Assembly: GCF_000165485.1 (NCBI RefSeq)
Contig: NC_014623.1
Location: 9,752,893-9,816,892 of the forward strand
Source of the DNA: Stigmatella aurantiaca DW4/3-1
Lineage (GTDB): Bacteria > Myxococcota > Myxococcia > Myxococcales > Myxococcaceae
DNA: 64,000 nt
Direction: 5' to 3'
Every line of letters begins with the position of its first letter. Position 1 is the first letter of the stretch. The notes under the pieces were generated by a model. It ran no database searches and had not been told where the DNA came from. It saw nothing but the letters and a program-made list of their open reading frames with translations. A program made the translations under genes and the position numbers. This document shows, piece after piece, positions 1-8,373 of this stretch.

Positions 1-37
1 CCAGCGCGCCCGCGCCGAGCTCATTCTGCGCTCCATC

Positions 38-469
38 TCACAGCGCTCGCTTCCAGGCCCCCAGCTCGGACGAAAGCGAGCTCATCATCCGCTTGAGCCG
101 CGAGGACTCCGCCGCCCGGTGGATCAGCTCCACGAGCTGCGTGGGCTGGTAGGGCTTGATGAGCAGGTAGTACAGCCCCTGCGCATCGTACTTGTCGCGC
201 TTCTCCAGATACTCCCGGTGGCCGGTGACCAGCACGCCCGACAGGTGCGGCTGCACGGTGGTGGCCTCGCGCAGCAGCTGAATGCCGTTGCGGCCAGGCA
301 TGTTGAAGTCCGTGCACAGCACATCGAACGTGTGCTGCGAGAGCAACCGCAGCGCGGCCTCGGCGTTCGTGGCCGTCATGACCCGGAAATCTTCGGAAAG
401 AATCGCGGCTGCGGTGACGAGCACGGGGTACTCGTCATCCACAACCAGAACATTGAGCCGCTCGTTCAT
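38..469 (-). CDS. Stand-alone response regulator (CheY-like receiver)
   Basis: Single receiver domain of 143 aa. The acidic pair D11-D12 (VVDDE), the phospho-acceptor D54 (CTDFNMPG) and the conserved lysine K105 (LIKPYQP) are all present, so it should be phosphorylated by a histidine kinase. There is no output domain; a short helical tail with LKRMMSSL follows the receiver. I take the ATG at 469 because the in-frame TTG 27 bases upstream has no Shine-Dalgarno sequence. No kinase is adjacent inside the window, so the partner is unknown. It shares layout and tail (TGHREY/TGDYQS, KPYQP/KPYRP, LKRM) with the degenerate receiver at 58564-59052, which suggests one myxobacterial subfamily. Confidence 0.85.
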   Translation of the reverse strand: MNERLNVLVVDDEYPVLVTAAAILSEDFRVMTATNAEAALRLLSQHTFDVLCTDFNMPGRNGIQLLREATTVQPHLSGVLVTGHREYLEKRDKYDAQGLYYLLIKPYQPTQLVELIHRAAESSRLKRMMSSLSSELGAWKRAL

Positions 470-793
470 GTTTTCCAGCGCCTTGTGCCTGCTCAAGGTG
501 GATGTAGGCGAACGTAGGTTTTAAGGACCGCTAAGGACTGCTGCCTGGCAGGACAATATTGAACCACTGTAACGCCACTGGATCATTACCGCTTGAGGCG
601 CGATGCCGCAGGGGTTGCACAGCAGACACAGCGCGTCGATGCACCGTCCGAACAACGTATTTCCGGGTTTTCCAATTTTTCAGAAGTGAACCGTCCTTTT
701 CCCCCGGCGCGGCCGACCCGGGGAGTAGGAAGCTGTGGCTTTGTACCTACCTTGTACGCCAGAGGCCTGACACCCGGCCCCGGAGGAGCGCGT
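470..793. other. Divergent intergenic region, promoter-like, no gene
   Basis: About 320 bases between the leftward receiver gene and the rightward DUF72 gene, so it must hold both promoters. I see a short near-repeat (aaggaccgct / aaggactgct, about 523-542) directly followed by the small dyad CTGCCTGGCAG at 541-551, which could be a regulator site. No convincing small ORF with a ribosome binding site is visible. AT content is locally higher (535-690) than in the flanking genes, as expected for a promoter region. Confidence 0.35.
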
Positions 794-1684
794 ATGATCC
801 GGTTTGGCCCTGCGGGGTGGACATATAAGGACTGGGAAGGGGTGGTGTACCCTCGACTTCGGTCCAAGGGATTCGAGCCGCTGGAGGCCATGGCCTCGCT
901 GTTCGATACGGTGGAAATCAATACCTCCTTTTACCGCCCCGTGAGCCCCCAGAACGCGCACCGGTGGCTGGAACGCACGGCGGCCCACCCTCACTTCCGC
1001 TTCACGGCGAAACTCTGGCGGCGCTTCACCCATGAGCGCTCGGAACCCTGGACAGAGGAGGAGGTCCGGTGGGCACGTGTAGGCCTCACGGTGCTGCACG
1101 AGGCCGGGCGGCTGGGGGCGGTGCTGGTGCAGTTCCCCTGGTCCTTCCGCAACACCCCGGAGAACCGGGATTGGGTGGACGGGCTGGTGGGGGCGTTCGA
1201 GGGGCTGCCGCTGGTGCTGGAGGTGCGGCACGCCTCGTGGAACGAGCCCTCGTACTACGCGGAGCTGGCGGAGCGGGGGCTGGACTGCGTGAACATCGAT
1301 CAGCCGCTCTTCAAGGACTCGCTGGCGCCGAGCGCCCGGGCCACGGCGGCGGTGGGCTACGTGCGGGTGCACGGCCGCAATTACAAAGACTGGTTCCGCC
1401 AGCGCGCGGCCCCCATCGAGCGCTACGACTACCTGTACTCGGCGCAGGAGTTGGCGCCCTGGGCGGAGCGCACGAAGGAGATCGCCCAGCACCCGCGCGT
1501 GCGGGACGTGTACGTCATCACCAACAACCACGCCCGGGGCCAGGGCGTGGCCAATGCCTTGATGCTCCAGGCGATGGTGACGGGACAACGGGTGAAAGCC
1601 CCGGAGACGCTGCTGCGGGCCTACCCCGAGGCGCTCGGCCCCTACGTGCGCCCGGAGGCGCCCCGGGAGGCTCCCCCGCCGTGA
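794..1684 (+). CDS. DUF72 family protein (YecE-like TIM barrel)
   Basis: A 296-aa protein with the full DUF72 pattern: FGPAGWTYKDWEG at the N terminus, FDTVEINTSFYR, FTAKLWRRFTHE, a QFPWSF segment, LEVRHASW, and a C-terminal VYVITNNHARGQGVANA. The family adopts a TIM-barrel fold; its reaction is not established, so none is assigned. The frame stays open about 200 bases upstream, but the ATG at 794 has a strong Shine-Dalgarno (GGAGGAG) seven bases before it and matches where family members begin, so the longer form is rejected. It converges with the CARDB lipoprotein gene, leaving only 22 bases between the two stops. Confidence 0.9.
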   Translation: MIRFGPAGWTYKDWEGVVYPRLRSKGFEPLEAMASLFDTVEINTSFYRPVSPQNAHRWLERTAAHPHFRFTAKLWRRFTHERSEPWTEEEVRWARVGLTVLHEAGRLGAVLVQFPWSFRNTPENRDWVDGLVGAFEGLPLVLEVRHASWNEPSYYAELAERGLDCVNIDQPLFKDSLAPSARATAAVGYVRVHGRNYKDWFRQRAAPIERYDYLYSAQELAPWAERTKEIAQHPRVRDVYVITNNHARGQGVANALMLQAMVTGQRVKAPETLLRAYPEALGPYVRPEAPREAPPP

Positions 1685-1706
1685 GCAGGGGACGGAACCA
1701 TGCGGA

Positions 1707-4076
1707 CTACCCGCCCGTGACGGCCACGGTCTTGCCCACCCGGATGTTGTTGTCGGAGATCAGCTCATCGTCCGGGTGAGGGCTCACCACGGCCCCGAGG
1801 TAGTAGGCGCCGGCGTTGGACACCGAGGCGCTGCCCATGAGGGACAGCGTCTGGCAGTTGCCCGGCTCCAGGTAGCCGGAGAACTGACTGGCCACTGGCA
1901 GGTCCGGGGAGGAGCCCCAGGGCGACTGCGGGGTGAGGGTGGCGTCCTCGGACAGGTACGCATCGACGTCGGTGGAGCCCCCTTCCGTCCCCTGGTTGCA
2001 CACCGTCACCGAGAGCGTGAGCAGCCCGCCGCGCGGCACACTGGCCGGTCCAGTCACCTTGGAGACGATGAAGTCGGGGCCGTAGCCAACGCCCAGCCGG
2101 GCGCCCACCTTCGTGTTGTTGTCCAGGAGCCACTCCGAGGTGGAGCCGTTCTGGTACGGATTCGCCACGGCGGCCAGGTAGTAGGGCCCCTCCTCGGAGA
2201 GGGAGACATGCCCGGGGATGGACACCGTCTGGCAGCCTCCGGGCACCAGATAATCCACCCACCCGATGCCCGCCGGGCTGTCGCCCGCCCCGGCGTTATT
2301 CGGAAGGGTGATGACCGTATCCTGGGACAGGAACAGTTCCACGTCGGTGCTGCCCCCCCGCGTCCCCTGGTTGCACACCGTCACGGAGGCATTGAAGGGA
2401 TGGCCCGGCCGCAGACTGGGGGGCGGCGTCACCTGGGTGACGGCGAAGTCCGGCGCGTCCCCGAGCCCCAACCGGTTGCCCACCTTCGTGTTGTTGTCCT
2501 CGAGCAATTCGGGGGTATTGAGCCAGGGATCCACCACGGCCCCCAGGGAGTACACGCCTTCCTGCGCGCCCCCGGACGAGCCCGTCACGGTCAACGTCTG
2601 GCACTGCCCCGGCTCCAAGGAAGACGTGCTCTCACTGCCCACCTGATGATCGGCGTTGGGGTTGCCCTGCGGACCCTCCGGCGTGATGACCGTGTCAGGA
2701 GACAAGTACACGCTCACCTCCGAGGCGCCCGGGCGCGTTCCTGAGTTGCACACCGTCACCGAGACCGCGAAGGTGGCACTCTGCGAGGCGCTGGAAGGCC
2801 CGCTCACCTGGGTGATGGCGAAGTCGGGCCCGTGGCCAACCCCCAACCGGTTGCCCACCTTCGTGTTGTTGTCCTCGATCAGTTCCGAGGAACCGCCGTG
2901 CACGTCCACCGCGGCGCCCAGGTAATACGCACCCGGCTGCCCCACCATGTGGGCTTCGAGCGAGAGGGCCCGGCACTGTCCCGCCTCCAACCATCCCGTC
3001 GGCCGCGGCGGGGAGAGGGGCGGGTCCGAGGGCGGCGCTGAAGGCGTCTCCACCTGGATGACCTTGTCCTCGGACAGATACAGCGCCACGTCGGACTCGC
3101 CCCCCTCCGTTCCCTGGTTGCACACCGTCACCGACGCCACGAAGGACTGTCCTTGCTCGGCGCTGGCCGGACCGCTGACCTTGGAGACGATGAAGTCAGG
3201 CCTCTGGCCCACCCCCAGACGGTTGCCTGCCTTCGCGTTGTTGTCTTCGAGGAACTCGGAGACCCCATTGAACGGATCCGCCACGGCGCCCAGGTAGTAG
3301 GGCCCCTCCTCCAGGGAACCCGCCGAACCGCTCAGGGACACGGTCTTGCAGCCTCCGGGCGCCAGTTCCACGGTCCGCGGGGAACCCAGGGGCTGGTCCG
3401 TATGCGGCCCGGGCGACACTGGCACCGTGATGACCGCATCATCGGACAGATAGAGCACCACATCGGTGGACCCCCACGCCGTTCCCTGGTTGCACACCTG
3501 GACCGACGCGGTGATGGGCTCGCTGAACCGAGCGCTGGCAGGACCACTGACCTCGGAGATGATGAAATCCGCCCCTTCCCCCACCCCCACGCGGTGGCCT
3601 GTCTTGATGTTGTTGTTTTCCCGGATCTCGGGAACCTCATTCAGCGGATCCACCGCGGCCCCCAGGTAGTACGCCCCGGGCAAGGGGACCTGGGAGTTGC
3701 CCTCCACCGAGAGTTGCTGGCACGCGCCGGGCTGCAGAAAGTCCGTCGGGGCGAAACCCGCGGGCTGATCCGTATAGGGGCCCGGGTTCACGGGCACGGT
3801 GATGACCGAATCCACGGAGAAGTAGAGCCCGATCTCCGCGGAGCCTGCCTGGGTTCCCTGGTTGCACACCGTCACCTCGGCAGTGAACCCGGTGGACAGC
3901 AGCACATTGGCCGGCCCCTTCACGCTCTTCACGATGAAGTCCGGCCCATTTGTCACGACGGCGGACTGAAGGGCTTCGGCGAGGGGAAGTTCCGGAGACT
4001 CTTCCGGCGTCCCGCACGCGGCCGCGCCTACCCACGCCACCATCCCAATGACTGCCTTCCCGACGCTTCGTTGCAC
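1707..4076 (-). CDS. Secreted lipoprotein with six CARDB-like repeats
   Basis: A 789-aa protein starting at a GTG preceded by AGAGGAGG. A signal segment ends in a lipobox-like AAAC with Cys21, so it is probably a lipid-anchored envelope protein. The rest is six tandem repeats of about 125 aa. Each opens with a PDF-I-V-S-K-V-S-GPAS type strand and contains VTVCNQGT, a D-V-x-L-Y-L-S segment, PG-x-CQTLS, YYLGAV and E-x-x-x-DNN-x-K-V-G. This pattern matches the CARDB (cell-adhesion-related, Ig-like) domain. Each repeat holds two cysteines, which probably form a disulfide. No enzyme domain is present, so an adhesive or structural surface role is inferred. The upstream in-frame TTG at 4118 was not used because it lacks a ribosome binding site. 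Confidence 0.85.
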   Translation of the reverse strand: MQRSVGKAVIGMVAWVGAAACGTPEESPELPLAEALQSAVVTNGPDFIVKSVKGPANVLLSTGFTAEVTVCNQGTQAGSAEIGLYFSVDSVITVPVNPGPYTDQPAGFAPTDFLQPGACQQLSVEGNSQVPLPGAYYLGAAVDPLNEVPEIRENNNIKTGHRVGVGEGADFIISEVSGPASARFSEPITASVQVCNQGTAWGSTDVVLYLSDDAVITVPVSPGPHTDQPLGSPRTVELAPGGCKTVSLSGSAGSLEEGPYYLGAVADPFNGVSEFLEDNNAKAGNRLGVGQRPDFIVSKVSGPASAEQGQSFVASVTVCNQGTEGGESDVALYLSEDKVIQVETPSAPPSDPPLSPPRPTGWLEAGQCRALSLEAHMVGQPGAYYLGAAVDVHGGSSELIEDNNTKVGNRLGVGHGPDFAITQVSGPSSASQSATFAVSVTVCNSGTRPGASEVSVYLSPDTVITPEGPQGNPNADHQVGSESTSSLEPGQCQTLTVTGSSGGAQEGVYSLGAVVDPWLNTPELLEDNNTKVGNRLGLGDAPDFAVTQVTPPPSLRPGHPFNASVTVCNQGTRGGSTDVELFLSQDTVITLPNNAGAGDSPAGIGWVDYLVPGGCQTVSIPGHVSLSEEGPYYLAAVANPYQNGSTSEWLLDNNTKVGARLGVGYGPDFIVSKVTGPASVPRGGLLTLSVTVCNQGTEGGSTDVDAYLSEDATLTPQSPWGSSPDLPVASQFSGYLEPGNCQTLSLMGSASVSNAGAYYLGAVVSPHPDDELISDNNIRVGKTVAVTGG

Positions 4077-4249
4077 ACTGCCTCCTCTGGAAAAACTCGA
4101 AGCGTCTAGAGCGAGCAAGCGTGCGTTTTATTCACCCTGTGAAGGGATGACATTCCCTCAGTGGAAGGCGTGGGAGATACAAGGCGGCGATTGCATGACG
4201 GGCGGCGAACCGCTTCAATTCTCCGCCCGCCTTCCCGCCAGAGAGTTCC

Positions 4250-4789
4250 ATGACGACGCCGGCCCCCCCGGCCCCCATCGAAGTCAGCGGTCACGCCATC
4301 ATGGCCTGTCTGGCCGCCATGCGAATCGTCCAGGACAAGGCCGTGAGGCTCATGGCCGGGCACGGCATCACCCCGATTGATCGGGAAGCCTGGTATCCCT
4401 TGAGTTCGGTACTTGCCTCGCTCCAGTCCATCCTCGTGCAGATCGGCCCGAACACGATGAAGGGCGTGGGGCGGCACCTGCCCGACCATGTGCCATTTCC
4501 GTCTCCGATTGGCTCGATCGAGGCCGCGATGCGCGCCATCGACATCGCCTACAGGGCCAGCCACCGGGGGCCTGGAGACATCGGCGGCTACCACTACACG
4601 TCACAAGGAAGCCGGGAGGGGCGCATGGTCTGCGACAACCCCTACCCGTGCCAGATGGACGAAGGCGTCATCGAAGCCATGGCCGAGCGCTTCCGGCCCA
4701 AGGACTCGTTCTTCGTCCACATCGTCCACGAGCAGCGGCAGTGCCGCGAGCGGGGCGGCACCTCTTGCACGTACGTCGTCCGCTGGTAG
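4250..4789 (+). CDS. Uncharacterised 179-aa protein, possibly V4R/heme-NO-binding-like sensor
   Basis: I do not recognise this protein securely. It has a helical N-terminal half (HAIMACLAAMRIVQD, then WYPLSSVLASLQSIL, then GPNTMKGVGRH). The C-terminal half has NPYPCQMDEGVIEAM and ends in a Cys-containing strand pair, QCRERGGTSCTYVVRW. The latter resembles the end of V4R-type small-ligand or metal-binding sensor domains, and the W-Y-P-x4-L segment resembles heme-NO-binding-like proteins. Four Cys and several His could bind a metal. There is no signal peptide or membrane segment, so it is probably cytoplasmic. The ATG at 4250 follows a weak AGAG site. Codon use matches neighbouring genes, so it is probably a real gene. 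Confidence 0.6.
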   Translation: MTTPAPPAPIEVSGHAIMACLAAMRIVQDKAVRLMAGHGITPIDREAWYPLSSVLASLQSILVQIGPNTMKGVGRHLPDHVPFPSPIGSIEAAMRAIDIAYRASHRGPGDIGGYHYTSQGSREGRMVCDNPYPCQMDEGVIEAMAERFRPKDSFFVHIVHEQRQCRERGGTSCTYVVRW

Positions 4790-4982
4790 CGCCGCCCGCG
4801 CGAAACACGGAACGACGCAGGAAAAACCACAACGATTTCAACAAATTACGGCACCGCCGCGCAGTGCCAGCACCGCTGCCGCATGGTGAAGGGGACCTGC
4901 CGTGAGCTTGCGGCACACCTCTGTTCGCCTACGCTGCCCCGGCCCAGGGGTGACAGGAGCGGAGTCACCTCAGAAACCGCCG

Positions 4983-5969
4983 ATGCCATCGCCCGAGCCC
5001 ACCAAGCAGAGCCACCTTCCGCTTCCCGTCAAGCGTGTCCCCTTTTTGACCCGGGTACGTCTTCGCAATTACCGCAGTATCGCTGCGTGCGACGTCAGGC
5101 TTGGGCCACTCAACTTCCTCGTAGGGCCCAATGGCGCGGGAAAGAGCAACTTCCTGGATGCCTTGCGGCTCATCACGGATGCCCTGCGAACCTCGCTCGA
5201 TCACGCGCTGCGGGATCGCGGGGGCGTCCATCAAGTGCGACGGAGGTCAAGCGGTCATCCGACCCACTTTGGCATCCGCCTTGAGCTACAACTTCCCGAG
5301 GGGGTGCCTGGGCATTTCTCCTTCGAGGTCGGTGCGCGCTCGCATGGAGACTACGCCGTCCAGAGAGAAGAGTGTCTCGTAGGCAATGTTTCTTACCTCG
5401 TCAAAGAGGGGCAGGTGGTTGCATCTCAGGGCATTTCTGTCGCTCCTCCTGCGGCCAAGGATCGCTTGTATCTCGTGAACGCCGCAGGCTTGCCGGAGTT
5501 TCGCCCCCTGTTCGACGTGCTCTCGAGCATGGGTTTTTACAACTTGAATCCAGACACGATCCGGGCCCTTCAGGCCCCCGACAAGGGTGAGTTGCTCGCG
5601 CGCGACGGCTCCAACCTCTCGAGTGTCCTGGAGCGTCTTGGAAAACTGCTTGATGGAAGCACCTCTCTGCGGATCAAGGAGTACCTCAGCCGAATCGTGC
5701 CGGGATTGGAAGGGGATGCGCAGGTGCTCGTCACCAGTCACAGCCCAGAACTTCTCGACGCACCCGAGATCTCCAACGCGGAGATCATCCCCGTCATGGC
5801 AGAGCAAGGAAAGACCCTGATCGGAACCCTGGACGAGGCCACACGCGAAACGCTCCGGGACCGGCTCTACACGGCGGGCGAACTCTTGAAGGCCAACCAA
5901 CTGGCGCCCGATCTCGACTCAATCCCCGCCCCCGCCCAGCTCCAGCTCTTCGACCTGGAGCCCCAATGA
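4983..5969 (+). CDS. AAA (OLD/RecF-like) ATPase lacking signature and Walker B region
   Basis: The N terminus carries the SMC/RecF-type ATPase start (VRLRNYRSI) and a perfect Walker A, GPNGAGKSNFLDAL. The C-terminal part has the family's switch/D-loop segment, QVLVTSHSPELLD, followed by the usual tail (RDRLYTAGELL). The chain passes from IVPGLEGD straight into AQVLVTSHSPELL. The central block that normally holds the ABC-type signature and Walker B (E-E-P-E) is missing in frame, and the protein is 328 aa where relatives are roughly a quarter longer. Hydrolysis is therefore doubtful. The start is uncertain: ATG 4983 has no clear Shine-Dalgarno and the frame is open back to a GTG at 4902. Its stop overlaps the next ATG by four bases. 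Confidence 0.7.
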   Translation: MPSPEPTKQSHLPLPVKRVPFLTRVRLRNYRSIAACDVRLGPLNFLVGPNGAGKSNFLDALRLITDALRTSLDHALRDRGGVHQVRRRSSGHPTHFGIRLELQLPEGVPGHFSFEVGARSHGDYAVQREECLVGNVSYLVKEGQVVASQGISVAPPAAKDRLYLVNAAGLPEFRPLFDVLSSMGFYNLNPDTIRALQAPDKGELLARDGSNLSSVLERLGKLLDGSTSLRIKEYLSRIVPGLEGDAQVLVTSHSPELLDAPEISNAEIIPVMAEQGKTLIGTLDEATRETLRDRLYTAGELLKANQLAPDLDSIPAPAQLQLFDLEPQ

Positions 5970-6673
5970 AGCTGGGGCTCATCGTCGAAGGCCACGGCGA
6001 GGTGCAGGCGGCGCCCCTGCTGGTGCGCAGGTTGTTGAGAGAGTGGGCTCCTGCGCTGCAACCCACCCTTCTTCCTCCACACCGTGTTGCCAGGGGACAA
6101 CCGGTCAAGGAGGAAGAATTCCGGCGGGCCATCGAGTTCATGGCGCGAAAGGTGGGGGAGGGAGGACGAATCCTCGTGCTGCTCGATGCCGATGATGATC
6201 TTCCTTGCCAACTGGGCCCCCGGCTTCTGGAGTGCGCGAAGCGCCATCGTCCAGACCGGACCATCTCGATCGTCATCGCGGCGCGCGAGTATGAGGCATG
6301 GTTCCTGGCCTCCGCTGAGTCCCTTCAGGGGTACCGAGGCCTTCCCGCTGAGCTCAGCGCACCTCCCGCGCCCGAGACCGTGCGCAATGCCAAAGGGTGG
6401 CTCGACAAGCACATGCCGGACGGATACCAGGAGACCATTGATCAGCCCGCCTTCACGAACCGCTTCGACATGACGGCCGCGCGACGAATGGACTCGTTTG
6501 ACAAATTCGTCCGCGAGGTGGGCCATCTCTTTGGCATCCCTGTGCCGCCCCGCCCCCCCTCTGACAGATCAAGGGGTGTCCAGAGGCTTAGCGGCCAGGG
6601 ACCCGCCGGTACACCGTCTCCACGGCCTTGGCCTCGGCGCCCTGGCCCTCGGGAGGAATATTGTAGTGGGTGA
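5966..6673 (+). CDS. DUF4276-like TOPRIM-fold protein, C terminus probably frameshifted
   Basis: The protein has the TOPRIM signature: a catalytic-type glutamate in LIVEGHGEVQAAPLLVRRLL and the acidic strand ILVLLDADDD. Between and after these are IAAREYEAWFLAS and the KGWLDKHM segment typical of DUF4276 proteins. It overlaps the ATPase gene by four bases (ATGA), so the two are translationally coupled, as in many split OLD-like ATPase/TOPRIM pairs. The natural end is probably near GIPVPPRPP. The last 36 or so residues are low-complexity Pro/Arg sequence running into the 3' end of the opposing DUF1579 gene. They start right after a run of seven C (6553-6559); one more C would give a stop at 6563. 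Confidence 0.7.
   Translation: MKLGLIVEGHGEVQAAPLLVRRLLREWAPALQPTLLPPHRVARGQPVKEEEFRRAIEFMARKVGEGGRILVLLDADDDLPCQLGPRLLECAKRHRPDRTISIVIAAREYEAWFLASAESLQGYRGLPAELSAPPAPETVRNAKGWLDKHMPDGYQETIDQPAFTNRFDMTAARRMDSFDKFVREVGHLFGIPVPPRPPSDRSRGVQRLSGQGPAGTPSPRPWPRRPGPREEYCSG
6558..6586. terminator. Hairpin between convergent genes
   Basis: CCTCTGACA at 6558-6566 pairs with TGTCCAGAGG at 6577-6586 (one bulged C) around a ten-base loop. It sits just past the expected end of the TOPRIM gene and just downstream of the DUF1579 stop. It could terminate transcripts from both sides, but there is no clear U-tract. Confidence 0.35.
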
Positions 6674-7097
6674 TGATCAGCTGATCCGCCGCCGGCTGGT
6701 GGATCTCCGTCCTCCACCCCCAGGGCGGCCCGGAAGGCGGCCCGTAGCTGCCGAGCACGCCCAGCCCCTGCCCCACCGGAGCGCCCGTGAAGAACATGAG
6801 GGAGGTGCCGGTGTGAAAGGTGTCGAACCAGGCCACCTCGTAGCGGTCCAGATCCAGGTGGTATGCGTAGAGGACCATCCCGGACAGCGGCTTGCCTTGG
6901 ATCGCCCCCTCGTACTCGTGCACCACGAGCCGTCCCCCGGCCACGGGGCGGATCGTCCCGCGCCAGGGCGACTCATCCGCGAGCTTGTCTGGCTCGAACC
7001 ACGTCTTCGTCACCCCTTCCCACTGCCCGGCAAGCTGGGAGAGCCGGTGGTGAATGCCACCTTCTGACAAGGACTCCTGGAACGAACGCGGGGACAT
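6588..7097 (-). CDS. DUF1579 domain protein
   Basis: A 169-aa soluble protein. It opens with LSQLAGQWEGVTKTWFEP, the beta-barrel start typical of DUF1579, followed by WRGTIRPVAGGRLVVHEYEG, LYAYHLDLDRYEVAWFDTFHTG and ITHYNIPPEG. DUF1579 proteins are lipocalin-like beta barrels of unknown function; no reaction is assigned. The start at 7097 follows a weakly purine-rich stretch and fits the family's N terminus. The gene runs in the same direction as the hypothetical gene upstream at 7154-7645, with 56 bases between them. Its 3' end overlaps the out-of-place tail of the TOPRIM gene on the other strand by 86 bases, which supports the view that the TOPRIM tail is not natural. Confidence 0.8.
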   Translation of the reverse strand: MSPRSFQESLSEGGIHHRLSQLAGQWEGVTKTWFEPDKLADESPWRGTIRPVAGGRLVVHEYEGAIQGKPLSGMVLYAYHLDLDRYEVAWFDTFHTGTSLMFFTGAPVGQGLGVLGSYGPPSGPPWGWRTEIHQPAADQLIITHYNIPPEGQGAEAKAVETVYRRVPGR

Positions 7098-7153
7098 GGA
7101 CAGCTCCTTGAACGGCGCCAGATCGGGAACAGCTTTGAGGGACGACGGCGGAC

Positions 7154-7645
7154 TCAGGCCTCGTCGGAGAAGGTGTGGACCAGCTCTCCGGTGAGCTTCA
7201 GCACGAGCCCGGAGCCCGGCTCATCATGCTCGTCGTCCCGGCCCACCTCCAGCACCTTCTCGTCCTCGTCCCACTGGCCGAAGTAATACTCGCCGCCGGC
7301 GGCCATCCACGCCTGCGAGCCGGCCACGAGCGTCTCCACGGTGTCGGAGCCGCTGGTGTAGCGGTACACGGTGAAGTCCGCGGACTCCTTCTTCAGCTCC
7401 TGCACCATGCCGAGCAGTTCCTCGTCCTGGGGCTTGCCCTTCTCGAGCGTCTCCTGCTTCCACTCGCGCTTCTCCTCCGCGGGCTTGCGCGCCTTCCAGG
7501 CCGTCAGCAGCGCCCGCACCTTGTCGCGCGCCTCGTTCTGCAGGCCGTGCACCTGTGCGGGCAGCTCGATTTCCCCCAGCGCCAGCAGCGCGGTTTCGAT
7601 CTGCACGGCTTTGAGAATCCACTCGTTCATCGGCGTCCGCAGCAT
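7154..7645 (-). CDS. Hypothetical acidic cytoplasmic protein
   Basis: 163 aa, not recognised. The first 70 residues are helical and charged (WILKAVQIETALLALGEIEL, ALLTAWKARKPAEEK). The second half is beta-rich, with FTVYRYTSGSDTVETL, SQAWMAAGGEYYFGQW and an acidic stretch (DEDEKVLEVGRDDEHDEP). There is no signal peptide or transmembrane segment, so it is probably cytoplasmic. The ATG at 7645 follows GGGAGAG at a good distance; an in-frame ATG at 7630 is the alternative. Strong third-position GC bias supports a real gene. Neighbours give no functional hint. Confidence 0.65.
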   Translation of the reverse strand: MLRTPMNEWILKAVQIETALLALGEIELPAQVHGLQNEARDKVRALLTAWKARKPAEEKREWKQETLEKGKPQDEELLGMVQELKKESADFTVYRYTSGSDTVETLVAGSQAWMAAGGEYYFGQWDEDEKVLEVGRDDEHDEPGSGLVLKLTGELVHTFSDEA

Positions 7646-7848
7646 GTGCGCTCTCCCGGGGCCCGCGAAGGGCCCGTGTGTTCCTGATCCAAAAAATGGG
7701 CGGCCTGCCTATCACGGGCGCGCGTCTACCACCCAGCCTTCCGGCGGGGGCCTGCCCGCCCGTCCGCCGTGCCTCCAGGCCGCGCCGTGCCCGTCAGAGG
7801 GTTCCTCCCCTCTGCGCGGCTGCTTACCGTGAAGCCGGGAGGCATGGA

Positions 7849-8373
7849 ATGACCAAAAAGACGGAGCAGGACGTGGTCGCGCACCTGGAGCAGCTGATCC
7901 AAGGCATCAAGGTCGCGATGATGACGACGGTGGAGGAGGACGGCAGTCTGCGCTCCCGTCCGATGTGGACCCAGAGCCGGCCCTTCGACGGGGAGCTGTG
8001 GTTCTTCACCCGCGAGCACTCGGCCAAGGTGGATGAGGTGGAGCATGACCACCACGTGAGCCTCTCGTACGCGGAGCCCACCAAGGATCGCTTCGTGTCG
8101 GTGAGTGGCCGCTGCCGGCTGGTGACGGACAAGGCCAAGGCCCGCGAGATGTGGAACCCCGCCCTCAAGGCCTGGTTCCCCGACGGCCTGGACGACCCCG
8201 AACTGTCGCTGCTGTGCATCACCGTGGAGAAGGCCGAGTACTGGGACACCCCCAACAGCCGCATGGTGCAGCTCATCGGCTTCGTGAAGGCCACCCTCAC
8301 CGGCAGCACCTACCAACCGTCGGGCCACGAGAAAGTCAACGTCACCGGAACGCCTGGCTCCTCGATGCACTGA
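7849..8373 (+). CDS. Pyridoxamine 5'-phosphate oxidase family protein (general stress protein 26 type)
   Basis: 174 aa. The split-barrel flavin-binding pattern is clear: VAMMTTVEEDGSLRSRPMW, the strand ELWFFTREHSAKVDEV, HHVSLSYAEP, RFVSVSGRCRLVTDKAKA, then KAWFPDGLDDPELSLLCI and EYWDTPNSRMVQL. That layout matches the GSP26/PPOX-like group, which binds FMN or related cofactors and is linked to stress; it is not the vitamin B6 biosynthetic enzyme PdxH. The ATG at 7849 lies just after GGGAGGC, so the longer open frame from 7678 is rejected. It is monocistronic: the inositol operon starts over 300 bases downstream. Confidence 0.85.
   Translation: MTKKTEQDVVAHLEQLIQGIKVAMMTTVEEDGSLRSRPMWTQSRPFDGELWFFTREHSAKVDEVEHDHHVSLSYAEPTKDRFVSVSGRCRLVTDKAKAREMWNPALKAWFPDGLDDPELSLLCITVEKAEYWDTPNSRMVQLIGFVKATLTGSTYQPSGHEKVNVTGTPGSSMH

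Noticed and set aside
1-37. Possible end of a gene at the left edge
   Set aside because: Only 37 bases are visible after the receiver stop; no frame can be supported.
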